Source: Hymenopus coronatus
Taxonomy: Eukaryota; Arthropoda; Insecta; Mantodea; Hymenopodidae
Direction of reading: 5' to 3'
NCBI GenBank assembly: GCA_030762935.1
Contig: CM060895.1
Span: 40,352,001 to 40,416,000, forward strand
DNA: 64,000 nt
Part shown: positions 32,991 to 43,955 of the stretch, in pieces
How positions within the stretch are numbered: the stretch's first letter is position 1
Layout: every line of letters starts with the position of its first letter
Position numbers and translations under genes: made by a program
Notes under the pieces: model-generated
Database searches by the model: none
What the model was told of the DNA's origin: nothing
The model's input: only the letters and a program-made list of their open reading frames with translations

Positions 32991-33057
32991 TTGAGGCATT
33001 ACCTACACATATTTAATTTTAATTTTTACACCTAAAACTCCAGTAGTAAATAAAGAT

Positions 33058-33230
33058 TTATTCTGATAATGAAGTAAGATAAACATCGCAAATTTTCCTT
33101 CGGAATGTCATTTCCATAACTCCTTCAAGCGCGAGTTTCTCAGCCAGTTGTAATGAATATGCAAGATTATCAAAATCTCCTTTCCCACGGAAGATAAACA
33201 GAATAAAATCCTTCGAAATGCTGATATATA
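33058..33230 (-). other. Short open frame of unknown nature
   Basis: A minus-strand frame of about 57 codons (33058-33243) with balanced composition, ending at a stop codon, next to the TIR element. Not recognised. It lacks convincing splice sites and may be chance or a decayed exon. Confidence 0.15.
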
Positions 33231-34106
33231 CAGGTGTCCACAAAATAAGTAACTTTTCGTGACCGAGGTGACTTATGAATGTCTTTTTGTTGCAGGTTGA
33301 TCACCGAGCAGAAAGTTGAACGTATTGCGTTGATTTATAGCGTCTACAGAGTGTTCCGTGCGATGCGCTGCGGCGACGGTTTCAATGGAAATTTAGAAAG
33401 GATGGATCAATGAATAAAACAATATGGAAATTAAAATAAGATTCAACGAATAGGTACTGTTGCTGACGAGTCTCGACTAGGTCGATCATTAACGCAGCAG
33501 ACATTAACGTAATACCGGAGTCTATTGAACGCAGTTTTTTTGTGTGTAGTTTTTAACGCCCGCTTTTACTGCTCTGGAACTGCAGGCGATAATACTGATG
33601 ATGCATGAAGATGGAGCCCCGGTGGAATGTAATGGTGGGGGAAACCCGGAGAAAACCCACCCCTGCGCCGCTTTGTCTACCACAAATCTCACATGCGGTC
33701 GCTTGGGATCGAACCCGGGCCGTCTAGAGGCGAGAGGTCTGACGACGGCGTGGCATATTGAATGGAGTTCTAAATTCCCAAATCATCAGTGTTCAAAGTG
33801 CTGAAATTCACCTTGAACAAGTATGCATATTATTTGCAAGTGTTAGAACAACTCCATGACGGAATTTGTAATTCACGGGAAAGACAGCCTATTTCTTGAA
33901 ACTTATTTTACAATTTCCGCATGGTTTTATTCGTTGGTACATCCTTTCTAAATGTCCGTTGAAACGGAATATCATGCAGTGCCCTTTGTGACAATGGCAA
34001 TACGATCAGTAATACTCAGCATACTACTCAGTGATCAACGTGTAACAAAAAGACTTTCGTAAGTTTTCTCAATCACGAATTATTTAGTTATTTTGTGGAC
34101 ATCCTG
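33231..34106 (+). mobile_element. TIR DNA transposon, decayed, with a SINE inserted
   Basis: Ends CAGGTGTCCACAAAATAA (33231) and, reversed, CAGGATGTCCACAAAATAA (ending 34106), flanked by TA on both sides, as expected of Tc1/mariner-superfamily insertions. About 65 bp inside the left end, LITEQKVERIALIYSVYRVF, then a frameshift and RIGTVADESRLGRSLTQQ, match the N-terminal helix-turn-helix region common to insect Tc1-like/DUF4817-type transposase proteins. The DDE domain is not recognisable, so it is a deleted, non-autonomous copy. Excluding the SINE it is about 640 bp. Confidence 0.7.
33535..33755 (-). mobile_element. SINE family 3 copy with target duplication, inside the TIR element
   Basis: A T run at the left (the A tail in reverse) and GTAGTTTTTAACGCCCGC, then GCGATAATACTGATGATG, GGGGGAAACCCGGAGAAAAC, TTTGTCTACCACAAATCTCA and box B reversed (GGGATCGAACCCGGGC). 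Flanks TATTGAACGCAG (33523-33534) and TATTGAATGGAG (33756-33767) form a 12-bp target duplication with two mismatches. Confidence 0.8.
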
Positions 34107-34439
34107 TATGTATCCTTCTGGTTTAAAAGACCACGTATATATTCCTTCCATTCGGTACATTGCGCTAGAATTATCAAAATAGTAGCACATAGCGCAGTGT
34201 GAAATAGGAGTTTTCGATTAGGACAAACTGTGTGGCAGATTACAACCACAAAGTGAAGCCTCAAGGCTTCACACATCCAACACATGCTTTATTTTCAACA
34301 AGTCTCCATTGTAAGCACCAGAGACCGCCAGAAGGCCAATAAACAACCAATTACGGTCTTCTATTCCGGCCACGATACAAAAGCAGGAAGAAGTATCCAT
34401 AAATCCTCGTTATGTTCCTCAGCAGCACGAAGGAGAGAA

Positions 34440-34505
<66 letters not shown>

Positions 34506-34944
34506 TTAAAGCTGTTGTTCGACCCACATAATCACCAAAATGATCACAAAGTCTCTACCGATGGTTTTCAGTAGTGGACTTAATGGGTGAGTGAAATGCT
34601 CTTAAAGTTAACATTTAAAACTTGCAAGGGGCCATGTCGTAGATTGAGCTGCAATTTTCTGTGTATGTGTGTGTGTGTGTATTTTCTGCAATTGGGTATT
34701 GTCCGGTGGCAGAGTTAAAAATGCACTTACAATAATAATCTTAGTTAAATTAATAATGTAATACAACTAATATATATACATGGTTTTTGAAATACCTAAC
34801 TACATATCATTCAGTATAGCAATACTATGTCAATTACTAGCATGTTTATAACAGTTACTATGAAGCCTCCACATTAATAGTTATAGAACAGTTTTGAGAT
34901 CCTTAATTACTTCACAATACTTACTTTAATTCATATTTAACATT
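34107..34944. other. Spacer with a (GA)n tract
   Basis: Holds (GA)n at 34437-34501 and a short (TG)n near 34666. The 96-codon frame at 34284-34574 is dominated by the GA repeat (Arg/Glu) and is not a gene. Nothing else is supported. Confidence 0.4.
34437..34501. repeat. (GA)n microsatellite
   Basis: About 32 GA units with two interruptions. Confidence 0.95.
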
Positions 34945-35305
34945 TATTTTCTTTAAATTATCCCTAAGCTTCTTTAAGGTCAGAGGGCAGCACTGAAAGG
35001 CTGCTACTACAAGCAATTGATTCCATTCTTTAATAGTCCTATTAACAAATGAAAATTTTCCTACGTCTGTTCTGTACTTTCTACCCTTAATTTTATACAA
35101 TGATCGTTTTATCTGTATTATGTCCGGTTTTCTAACCTCTTTCTAACGTCCACCCATGCATTTAAACCAGTACAAGCTTTAAATAGTGCGACCAACCTAT
35201 GTCTATTACGCCTAACTTTTAGCATCTCCCATTTATTCTCTTCGCCTTTCGCAAGCTCTAAATATTTACCTCTCTTTATGCATTTTAATTCCACAACCGG
35301 CCGCA
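34945..35305 (-). pseudogene. Non-LTR retrotransposon ORF2 extreme C-terminus
   Basis: Minus strand reads RNRHRLVALFKACTGLNAWV, then in a shifted frame LYKIKGRKYRTDVGKFSF and VNRTIKEWNQL, then CCPLTLKKLRDNLK. This is the characteristic C-terminal ending of a widespread insect LINE ORF2 ('R(T)DIGKFSFVNRTI--WN-LP----L-CK---F(K)-R-RK' pattern). At least one frameshift and stops at the join make it non-coding. Nothing upstream on the minus strand (35306-35533, a 75-codon frame) is confidently RT. Confidence 0.75.
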
Positions 35306-35544
35306 CTAAGGACTCTTAGACGATTTCCCTGGCCTGCACTCCCCTGTTTCAGTATTCTCATTACGAAGTGCAATGTTCCTAGATATAGAATTCATCTGAT
35401 CCTCCCATCCGGCATTACTTGATAATATATTTATGTCTATCCACCTGTGGAATTTGTTCCCTGCCCATGCTATGAAGAACTTTCCCCTTAGTCCGACTAA
35501 AAACAATTGACTTACTTTTCCTAGCACTATCATGAAAATACATC

Positions 35545-36353
35545 GAAAAAAATCTGATATGTACCATTCACATGACTTTCTCTACATCTATGCAACAAAT
35601 TATTCTTAAGAAATTTATACTACTATTTACTTTATGCTAATAAAAAAAATAGCAGAAATAGCCGTATTACTTGCTTGCTTACAAGTAGAACCGAAATATA
35701 GGTTAAAGTGATAGTCAAAAGCTGCTTGCTATGTCACTGAAGTTCCTTTGTTTGTATAGACAGTATGTTTTTCATAGCAGAAACCAAAAACAAGGAATAT
35801 CTCAAAAACGACGAATTCCATGAAAAAAAGTATATAACAAATTGTGTGTTTAACGTGCTCTACATTTTTTGTGTAGAAACCTTTTGTCCATCTCTTACGG
35901 TTTAGTAGTTATTCAAAATTCCGTAAAAGTCATCCAGAATAAAGTATTCTAAAGAGGCTATTTCCAGAAAATTCAAGATATACATTTTATTTGTCAGGTA
36001 AATAGCTTTAATATACGACATTTTAATCAAAATCATTAGAGCCATTTCTGAGAAAACCAAAATGTTCGAAAAATGTTCCATGTAAAGGGTAGATTGGGGC
36101 GGGGCGATTTTTCTCAAAATATTCGTGTTGCATCCCTGGAAGATACTAAACTTAAATACCAAGTTTAGTATTTTACCAACTTTTCGTTTTGAGTTATCAC
36201 AGACTCATGGACACACACATACGGATCTATTTCCGAAAATGCTTTTTTTAGATAAAGGGGACCCTAAAACATATATTTCCGGTGAAATCTCGGTATCGAA
36301 TTTTTGGATGGAGTGCAATATCATCTACATAGTACGTATAGAGAAAGTAAAAA
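35545..36353 (-). mobile_element. PAL copy 19, near full length
   Basis: Left end AAAAAATCTGATATGTACCA; right end CATAGTACGTATAGAGAAAG then TAAAAA. The left arm of the palindrome has mostly been lost (CAATATCATCTACATAGTAC). The 86-codon minus frame 35902-36162 corresponds to the frame shared with copies 14, 16 and 34. Confidence 0.85.
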
Positions 36354-36797
36354 CAGTATCGGACCCGTATCTCGACTTCCTCTCCCATTAGATCTTTATT
36401 AACTATTGACAAGCACTATGCACAGTGTGTTTCTGTATCAGACAGGCCAGCCAGGCTTCTTTACTACACAAGACCCTCCCTCCCCTTATTCCCTCTTACC
36501 ATGAGCCCGCATGTTACCACCGAGCTCTAGGTCCTGTCTGGGTTCGACCCCAAGTCCAGGCCCTAGCCCGACTGCCCGAGGCACTCTCTTGTATTAAGCA
36601 CAACTTTATGTAGTCACCCACAAATCTCTAGTTGCTACCTGACTGAACCTTTACCTGCTTCCTGACCATCCCCGAGATAGTGTATGGTAGGGGAGGCGAT
36701 GTAGATCCCTTTTGGATGATCCTCCACCGGGGCGGCGGAGGAGGGGACATCTCTATACCCCCTTCGGGAGATAATGAATAAAAAAAAAAAAAAAAAA
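36354..36797 (+). mobile_element. Poly(A)-tailed retroelement 3' end, hairpin-rich
   Basis: Ends in about 19 A (36779-36797) just after CCCTTCGGGAGATAATG. The last 110 bp contain an 8-bp hairpin with opposed A-C (CCTCCaCCG / CGGcGGAGG, 36721-36741) inside GATGT / ACATC (36698-36702 / 36747-36751), and CCC-TTC-GGG. Upstream is C-rich, AT-poor sequence (36440-36610) with no clear frame. The left boundary and a target duplication could not be fixed. Probably a 5'-truncated LINE or a SINE. Confidence 0.5.
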
Positions 36798-37140
36798 CAT
36801 TACAAAAATCGTTGGAAAAAAAATCTGATGTGTTCCATTCGCATGATTTTTCTCTGTTTGTTCTACAAAACATCACACAAGATTATTCTTTTTCTACTCC
36901 ATGCTAATTGTAACATGCAATAGGAGGGTTTTATTACTTAGTTCGTTATAAGGGGATACACTAAGCTAAAGACAGAGTCAAATGTTTTAAATGCTGTCGC
37001 TATACGATGGTATTTCAAATTCGTCTATTTATATGACCAGGAGTAAAGCAAAAACACGGACGACTTTCTAGTTGAGTATAATTATTTTAAAACTGAAACC
37101 AATAATAAGGAATATGTCCGAAACGGAAAGGCTCTACAAC

Positions 37141-37790
37141 AAAAAAAGCTGATGTGTTCCACTCACATGACTTTCTCTACATCGCATTAACAAATTATTG
37201 TTACAAAGCTTATTCTTCTATTTACTTCATTATAATCGAGATAAGCATTAGCAGAAATTGTCCTTATTACTTCGTTCCTTGTAAGTAGAAGGGAAATAAG
37301 AAAATGAACGGGCTAAAGCGATAGAAAGCCTTTAAAAGCCGGTCGCTATGTGAAACAATTTAAATTCCAATCTCTTTGTTTGCCAGGAGTAAACAAACGA
37401 GAAGAAAGAGGTTTTCGTGTTTGAGAAAAGTTTAAGTGTCTAAATTTTAAACCAATAATTCGTAATATCTCCAAAATGGTTAACTCTAAAAAAAAAAAAA
37501 AAAAAAAAAAAAGGTATCACATAAATTGTGTGCTTTAATGAGATCTGCAATTTTGTGTGTATAAGTTTTTGTATATCTCTTACGGTTTTCCAGTTATACC
37601 AAAGTCATCCAGAAGGAAGAGGTCTTCAGAGGCTATTCCCAGAAAATTCAGGATGTACATTTCGTTTGTCATAAAAATATCTTAAAATAAGGTACTTTAT
37701 TCAAAATCGTTGGAGCCTTTTTTGAAAAGATCAACATTTGCAATAACTTCTCTATAAACTATGTACATAGGACGTGTAGAGAAAGTAAAA
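37141..37790 (-). mobile_element. PAL copy 21, nested in copy 20, internally deleted
   Basis: Left end AAAAAAAGCTGATGTGTTCC, CACATGACTTTCTCTAC; right end GTACATAGGACGTGTAGAGA, AAGTAAAA. The microsatellite, block 5 and block 2 regions are deleted (TTTGAAAAGATCAACATTTG jumps to CAATAACTTCTCTATAAAC). An A run of about 25 lies at 37487-37512. Confidence 0.85.
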
Positions 37791-37828
37791 TGTAAATAAA
37801 AAATTGTGTGTGCATGATGAGTAGTTTT

Positions 37829-38105
37829 GTGGCCCTCCGTGGTTTAGCGGTTACAATGTTGGCTTCTAATCCTTAGAATGACCTGCTTCGGAAGGGAAGT
37901 AAGGCCCGTTAGATGAAAGAAGAAGGTTTCTGAGCAAAATTTCGCTATTTCGCGGCCGCAAGGCGTGATTTCGTCCTACAGGCCATTTGTGGACGACGAG
38001 CCAATCTCTGTCCACCTTGGCGCATAAAGGTGAACTAACGATCCAGAAATTCAAATCCGTACAAGTGAACATCGTATGCTCCACTTAGGAGCTACAGGAA
38101 TTAAC
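37829..38105 (+). mobile_element. SINE family 2 copy inside PAL copy 20
   Basis: Head GGCCCTCCGTGGTTTAGCGG, TTACAATGTTGGCTTC with a tRNA-Val-like box A. Box B and the start of the body are deleted (jumps to TCCTTAGAATGACCTGC). The rest has GAAGAAGGTTTCTGAGC, TTCGTCCTACAGGCCATTTG, CCAGAAATTCAAATCCGTAC and GGAGCTACAGGAATTAACT. Confidence 0.75.
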
Positions 38106-38316
38106 TAAGTTTTTGTCAATCTCTTACGGTTTACCAGTTATGCAAACATCATTCAGAATGAAGATGATTTCAGGGGCTATCCCGAGGAAATTCAAAATAT
38201 GTATTTTATTTGTCATGTAAATAGCTTTAACATACGACATTTTAATCAAAATCGTCAGCTATTTTGGGGAAAATTTACATTTTCGTAACATTTTCCATGT
38301 AATTCTTCCAAATTGT

Positions 38317-38806
38317 TGCGTTTTCTTGTCCATTGTCGCTACAAATTTCTAAAATACTATCGGAAACATCCTGTATATATAAAGATTACGAAAAGCAGAC
38401 ACCGAATAGCGGCCCGCTGTAATATTTTCTACAACCAGGAAGGTCATGTACTGCGGCTGATGTAGCAGGAACTTGTGCCGGACGTTTTCTGCAAAGCGGG
38501 TTAATTTCGTGGAAGGAAGAACAAGCGGGGTTAATCGGGCTGGTGCTTTCATCTCTTTCCCGATATTGCGTCCTTGACCGCTAGAGGGCTACCTGTGCCG
38601 AGATTATGAACTTTCCCCAACCTTCGTTCCTTTGACAACTGCCACGAGCAGCTCAAATGAGGAGACCGGCTCCAAAATAACGTCGCGTTTGGGGAATATT
38701 TCCAAAATATGAGCTTCTGCGACGATGAAGATATGCAAGTCAGTACGCTTGCTAATCTTCTGAGAGACTCCAAATTAGTTTCACCAATTATATGGGTAAT
38801 TCGGGT
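38317..38806. other. Unassigned moderately GC-rich stretch
   Basis: Two adjoining minus-strand frames (38349-38552, 67 codons; 38549-38773, 74 codons) overlap by 4 bp. Neither is recognised, and there is no codon-like bias that I can judge by eye. Possibly part of an unrecognised transposon. Confidence 0.25.
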
Positions 38807-39649
38807 CTTTTTATTTTCTCTATACGCACTATGTACAAAAATTCGATACCGAGATTTTACCGGAAATATATGTTTTAGGGTCCAATTTAACTAAAAAAGC
38901 ATTTTCGGAAAAAGGTCCTGTGTGTGTCTGTGAACACGATAACTCAAAAATGAAAAGTCGGTAAAATACCAAACTTGATATTTAGTTTATCTTGATATTT
39001 AGTTTATCTTGATATTTAAATATCTTCCAGGGATGCGACACGAAGATTTTGAGAAAAATCCCCCACCCCCAACTACCCTATGCATGGAACTTTTTTCGAA
39101 AATTTTGATTTTCTCAAAAATGGCTCTAACGATTTTGATTAAAATTTCGCATATTAAAGATATTTACCTGACAAATAAAATGTATATCTTGAATTTTCTG
39201 GGAAAATAGCCTGTATGAATTTTACGGAATTTTGAATAACTGCTAAACCGTAAGAGATGGACAAAAATTCACTGCACGAAAAATGTAGAGCACGTTAAAA
39301 CACACAATTTATGTTACATACATTTTCTCGTGGAGTTAATCGTTTTTGAGACATTCCTTGTTTTTGGTTTCTGTTTTGAAAAACTTATACTTTCCTCATA
39401 CAGGAATTTGTCAACTCCTGTCCATACAAACAAAGGAACTTCAGTGACATAGCAACCAGCTTTTGACTATCACTTTAACCTATGGTACTCTCTTATTTCG
39501 GTTCTACTTGCAAGGAAGCTAGTAATAAGAATATTTCTGCTAATTTTTTTTCTGATTAGCATGAAGTAAATAGAAGTATAAGCTTTTTAAGAATCATTTG
39601 TTGCAGAGATATAGAGAAAGTCATGAGAATGGTACACATCAGATTTTTT
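38807..39649 (+). mobile_element. PAL copy 22, full length except half its palindrome
   Basis: Starts CTTTTTATTTTCTCTATACG, CACTATGTAC, then passes straight to AAAAATTCGATACCGAG, so the second palindrome arm and about 20 bp beyond it are gone. A 17-bp local tandem (CTTGATATTTAGTTTAT, about 38973-39018) is an extra change. The right end is intact (GAGAAAGTCATGAGAATGG, CACATCAGATTTTTT). Confidence 0.85.
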
Positions 39650-40208
39650 CAAATAAACTACTTGCAATATTTTCTTAGTACATCCTGAGTGGAATACTCT
39701 TTCGAAGTATGGTTTTATATTTTCTTATCTAATATATATTTATAACAATTTTTACTATGATTTCATTCCGGAGAAGCTTTTCTTAACTTAATTTAAGGTT
39801 TATAATTTTATATTTATAGCCATACTAAAGAATGCAATGGAGACAAATTATCCATTTTGCATCACTTAATGCAATGCAATTGTTTTTCAGCCATAAGTTA
39901 CACTAGCTGTATTAACTAGTCTGTCCAGAATCTTGACAAGCTTTTTATCAAGAAGCAAGACTTTGCTTACCCATTCCAGTCCACTCCCCTCTGTGTAGAG
40001 GCATTAGTGAGTTCAATAGAATCCTCCGCTTAGCAGGTTTAAGAAAAAGCCAGTTAGGACCGGAGACTACTCTAATTTCAAGTGTGGACAGACCGTGGGA
40101 TGGGGTAAGGATGTTAAGAATTTGGACAAACTGTATGTACCTGCTTATCTATCCATAAATTACGGTGACACTAACTCACCCTAGCCTAAACCTAATCGCT
40201 ATACCACA

Positions 40209-40253
<45 letters not shown>

Positions 40254-41796
40254 TGTAGTCGTAGTAATATTACAGCAAATCGTCATCTGCACCTCATTTG
40301 TTTGAACATCTCTCATCCCAAGGATCCAGTTGCTCTCTACGATGCGTCCCCGATGAAATTTGCGGTGTCCTATTTTACATTCGTTGATTTTTCATCTTGC
40401 AGCGTATTTGAAAAATTGGAGACCATGCACTCTTCGAGGCAGGAACTCAACCAGTCGGATAATATCTGCGAGCTCACAGATTGCTCCCCAACCGAACACT
40501 CCGTTACCCTTTACGACTTCTCTAAGTAACGCAATGGACGAGGAAAATAATTTTCTCTCGAACCTTTGCACACAGATTGATTTTTATGTCTAATTATAAA
40601 AATAATAATAAATAAGGTTAATTACTGGATAATAATTGTTCATACCAAACTCCATAAAAGTAAGGATCTAGTTTAACATTATTCTATCTGCAGCAAAACT
40701 CGGGATATGTACAATCCCGTGTCTTAATGGGGTGCAGGACGGCATTGCATTCAGAACATTAACATTCTTGCTCAGAAGACCCCGTCAAATAACAGTTGAA
40801 GACAGGCCTTTGTATCATTGAGGTAAATAGACAGTTGCCTCATTAATCGGGCGAGCCACCACTACAACTGTTTTACCTGTAAGAATATCGCCAAGAACAT
40901 ACACCCTTTGCTTCATGAACCACAATAAATCCTGCGTGTTTATAAAGCAATAAACCCCGAAGAGAAAGCGTGGTCGGGACTTTTCAAAAATGACCGGCTG
41001 TTAATCGCTTTAATATTACTTTTTGTTCAGATGATTTTTTGCAGAGGTTGGCTACGAGTGCTACAAAGAATGTGCGAGAAGCTGAGGCACTCCATTAATC
41101 GTTCATTTCTGTATGCTTACGCTTGCGCATTTGTGAATCTTCGGACCTCACATCACAGTTCAAAAGTATTCCCATAATTCATTTTAACCACAGCGTAGAA
41201 GCATTTCTTTTAGAAAGTTGCTTTGGAACAGTCGTTACTATAAAGCACTATACTTAAATTACTTCCTAATGTCAGTTGTTTCCTTCCATGTGCGTTTCCG
41301 CTGCGACACGTGCAAAACATGCAATGTTGTCGGTTCGTCTTGTCGTTCGTCAGCCGACCGGAAAGGGATTAAAGATAAAACTTTGCGAAGTTGGCTATTC
41401 TAATAAGAATGGATAACTAAGAGATTAAATCTAAGCTTTGGTGAGTGAAGTAATTTGATTATGTAACATTCTGTACAATTAGAAGCGTAGCTAGGGAGGG
41501 ATTTTAGAGGGTTGAAAATGTCTCCTTGCTAAAAAAAAAAATGAAATGCAAATAAGAACTGTACTTTTAAATCCAATAGCTGCAGCTTAATCTGTGAACA
41601 TAAAATATATTTTAATGCTATTTAAATTCAGAAATATTATTTTTATTTTATTTATTTATTTTAGCTACGCCACTACGCACAGTAAAAACCTTTTGGATGA
41701 TCATTTTTCGAGCTGTGTAAATATGATCACACATTCTATTTTAATTTAATACCATTATAAATGGCGCCAAGTGATGATCAAAATATCATTCAAATA
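39650..41796. other. Long stretch with (TTA)n, no gene seen
   Basis: Contains (TTA)n at 40205-40252. Frames at 40302-40593 (75 and 77 codons, overlapping in different phases) and 41218-41403 are not recognised. No PAL or SINE copies. Confidence 0.4.
40205..40252. repeat. (TTA)n microsatellite
   Basis: About 15 units. Confidence 0.95.
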
Positions 41797-41993
41797 GCTA
41801 CAGCTTTCAAAAGATTGCACTACCGTCTTTGCCTAGGTATTCGTTTATTTCCCCTTCTACATATAATGGACTAAGACCAGTTCTGCTAATATTTACCTTG
41901 ATTAGCATGGAGTAGATATAAGAATAAAGTTCTGGTAAGAATAGTTTATTAAAGATTAGGTAGAGAAAGTCATATAAATGGAACTATTTTTAT
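41797..41993 (+). mobile_element. PAL fragment 23, non-palindromic end
   Basis: Reads CTACAGCTTTCAAAAGATTG, CTGCTAATATTTACCTTGAT, TAGCATGGAGTAGATATAAG, GGTAGAGAAAGTCATATAAA and ends at CTATTTTTATT. The first 650 bp of the element are absent. Confidence 0.75.
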
Positions 41994-42924
41994 TGATGTT
42001 CTGTTTTATGATTATTTAAATTAAACATATTAAATTATTTCCTTACTGCATTGTTGTATACCTGTCTCCTAAATCAACGCCCACTCTCAAAACTCCTAGT
42101 TCTGATACTTCTAAAGTTAGCTTTTGCCTTTTTTTGTGATAGACCAGCATTGCGAGCCACAAAGAAAACAATATTGATAACATTTCATAGAATTTCAAAA
42201 CAGTAAATTTCCATGTTTTATTTATAGAGATGATTCTAATTCAGGTTGTTCCAGTTTGGTTGCGCGCCAGCGAGTAGGAAGTTACTCATTCACAGGGATA
42301 TGCCTGCAGTTTACAATACATCTTAGTATTGAGGAAAACCTATTGTCAAAGCTGAATGGAGGGAGGCCAACCACAAATAATTGTGCTATGGTCTTCGCCC
42401 AGTGAGGTATTAACGATCATGCTCCCCCTGCAGAATGGCTTAGCGATTTGTTATTGAGTATGCACGAGTACTCAGACTCAAACCAGTCGAATTGGAAAAG
42501 CGTGTTCTCATTTATCCTACTTATTTTATTTCCATTGTTGATCTGATTCTCTTGTATATATTACCAATTTTACAGCTTAAAATGCTGGATAGTTAAATTA
42601 TTTATATAACATTTATGCAAAATTATATTATATAAAAGAAATGTTCAATACTAATAACATGAAATTTTACAATTACGAATATAAATACGCATTCTTAATG
42701 GTCACATCCCAAGGTCGCTCTTATTTTACTGAGTTTTTCAGTGCCCTAAGTTAGCAAACTAAATTATTCCCTGAAATATTTTCCTCTATACATGGCAGGT
42801 ACATACAAGTTATCGTTTTTTCAAAATATATTTATTAAAACAGCTAGCCGCACACTAATGAAACTAGTTTCATGAATTTTTTATGCATAAGTCTAAGAAA
42901 ATGAAACTAGTTTTTCATAAAATC
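41994..42924. other. No feature recognised
   Basis: AT-rich. A short hairpin (GAGTA / TACTC, about 42455-42472) is unremarkable. Confidence 0.35.
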
Positions 42925-43955
42925 AAAAATTCTGATATGTTCGATTCACACGAATTCAATTTTTCTGTTCTGCCAACGTACTATTCTTGCAAAAGATTAT
43001 TCTTCCATCTACATCATGCTAATCGAGATAACCGTTAGCAGAAATTGTCTAATTACTTGCTTCCTTGTAAGTAGAAATGAAACGAGGGAATAAACTAGGC
43101 TAGAGCGACATAACTTTTTTAAAAGCTGTCGCTATGCGACTGACATTGACATTCGGTTCCGTTTCCATGACCAGGAATAAAACAAGAGAGCTAGGGAAAC
43201 GGATGAGGACTTCCTATTTGAGAACAGTTTAAATATTTAAAATTGAAACCAATAACAGGGAATATCCCTGAAAAAGTCAACTCTACAAAAAATGTGTAGT
43301 TATTTCTTTTTTGGTAGTGTTTAACGCACGCTTTAACTACTGGCGACACTGATGATATATGAATGATGGAGCACCGGTGGAATGCGATGGCGGGGGAAAC
43401 CGGAGTACCCGGAGAAAACCCGCCCCAACGCCGTTTTGTCTACCACAAATCTGACATGCGGTCGCTTGGGATCGAACCCCGTCTAACCACTCGGCCACGG
43501 CTGTGTAGGTATGAAATCAATTAAGAAGATATACGATTTTGTGTAATAACTTTTAGTCCATATTTTACAGATTAGCAGTTATACGAAAGTCATGAAGAAG
43601 GACTTCAAAGGCTATTCCCAAAAATCCAAGATATACGGTATTTTAATCAAATTCGTCAGGGCTATTTTTGAGAAAATCATAATTTTCTAAATCTTTTCCA
43701 CGTAACGTATATTTTGAGGTCGTAGAATATTCTTTATTATCTTCTTGTAGCATCAAGTTTGGTATTTAACTGACGTTTCATTTTTCAGTTCACAGACACA
43801 GACACGCGGGTGCACGCATGGACCTTTTTCTATAAGGCTTTTTATATACAGAGAACCTTAAAGTGGATTTCCACAAACTTTCGGTATAGAATTTTTGGGT
43901 GGAATGCAATACCTTCTCTACCTATGTACTATGTATGAAGTAGAAGCAGTAAAAC
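42925..43955 (-). mobile_element. PAL copy 24, split by a SINE
   Basis: Segments 42925-43303 (AAAAATTCTGATATGTTCGA onwards) and 43502-43955 (GGTATGAAATCAATTAAG to TATGAAGTAGAAGCAGTAAA). The palindromic end is decayed (CTATGTACTATGTATG). Total PAL sequence is about 830 bp. Confidence 0.8.
43304..43501 (-). mobile_element. SINE family 3 copy with 11-bp target duplication in PAL copy 24
   Basis: Reversed A tail (TTCTTTTTT), GTGTTTAACGCACGCTTTAA, GCGATGGCGGGGGAAACCGG, TTTGTCTACCACAAATCTGA, box B reversed (GGGATCGAACCCC), box A reversed (TAACCACTCGGCCACGGC). TGTGTAGTTAT (43293-43303) and TGTGTAGGTAT (43502-43512) flank it. Confidence 0.85.

Larger units (their letters stand above)
36815..38316 (-). 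mobile_element. PAL copy 20, interrupted by PAL copy 21 and a SINE
   Basis: Segments: 36815-37140 (AAAAAAAATCTGATGTGTTC to GGAAAGGCTCTACAAC), 37791-37828 (AAATTGTGTGTGCATG), and 38106-38316 (TTTTTGTCAATCTCTTACGG to ACATTTTCCATGTAATTC). Read in order they follow the PAL consensus. The palindromic end is missing after 38316. Confidence 0.8.

Noticed and set aside
34284..34574. 96-codon frame with an Arg/Glu-repeat region
   Set aside because: The repeat region is the (GA)n microsatellite in translation; the flanks are not recognisable protein.
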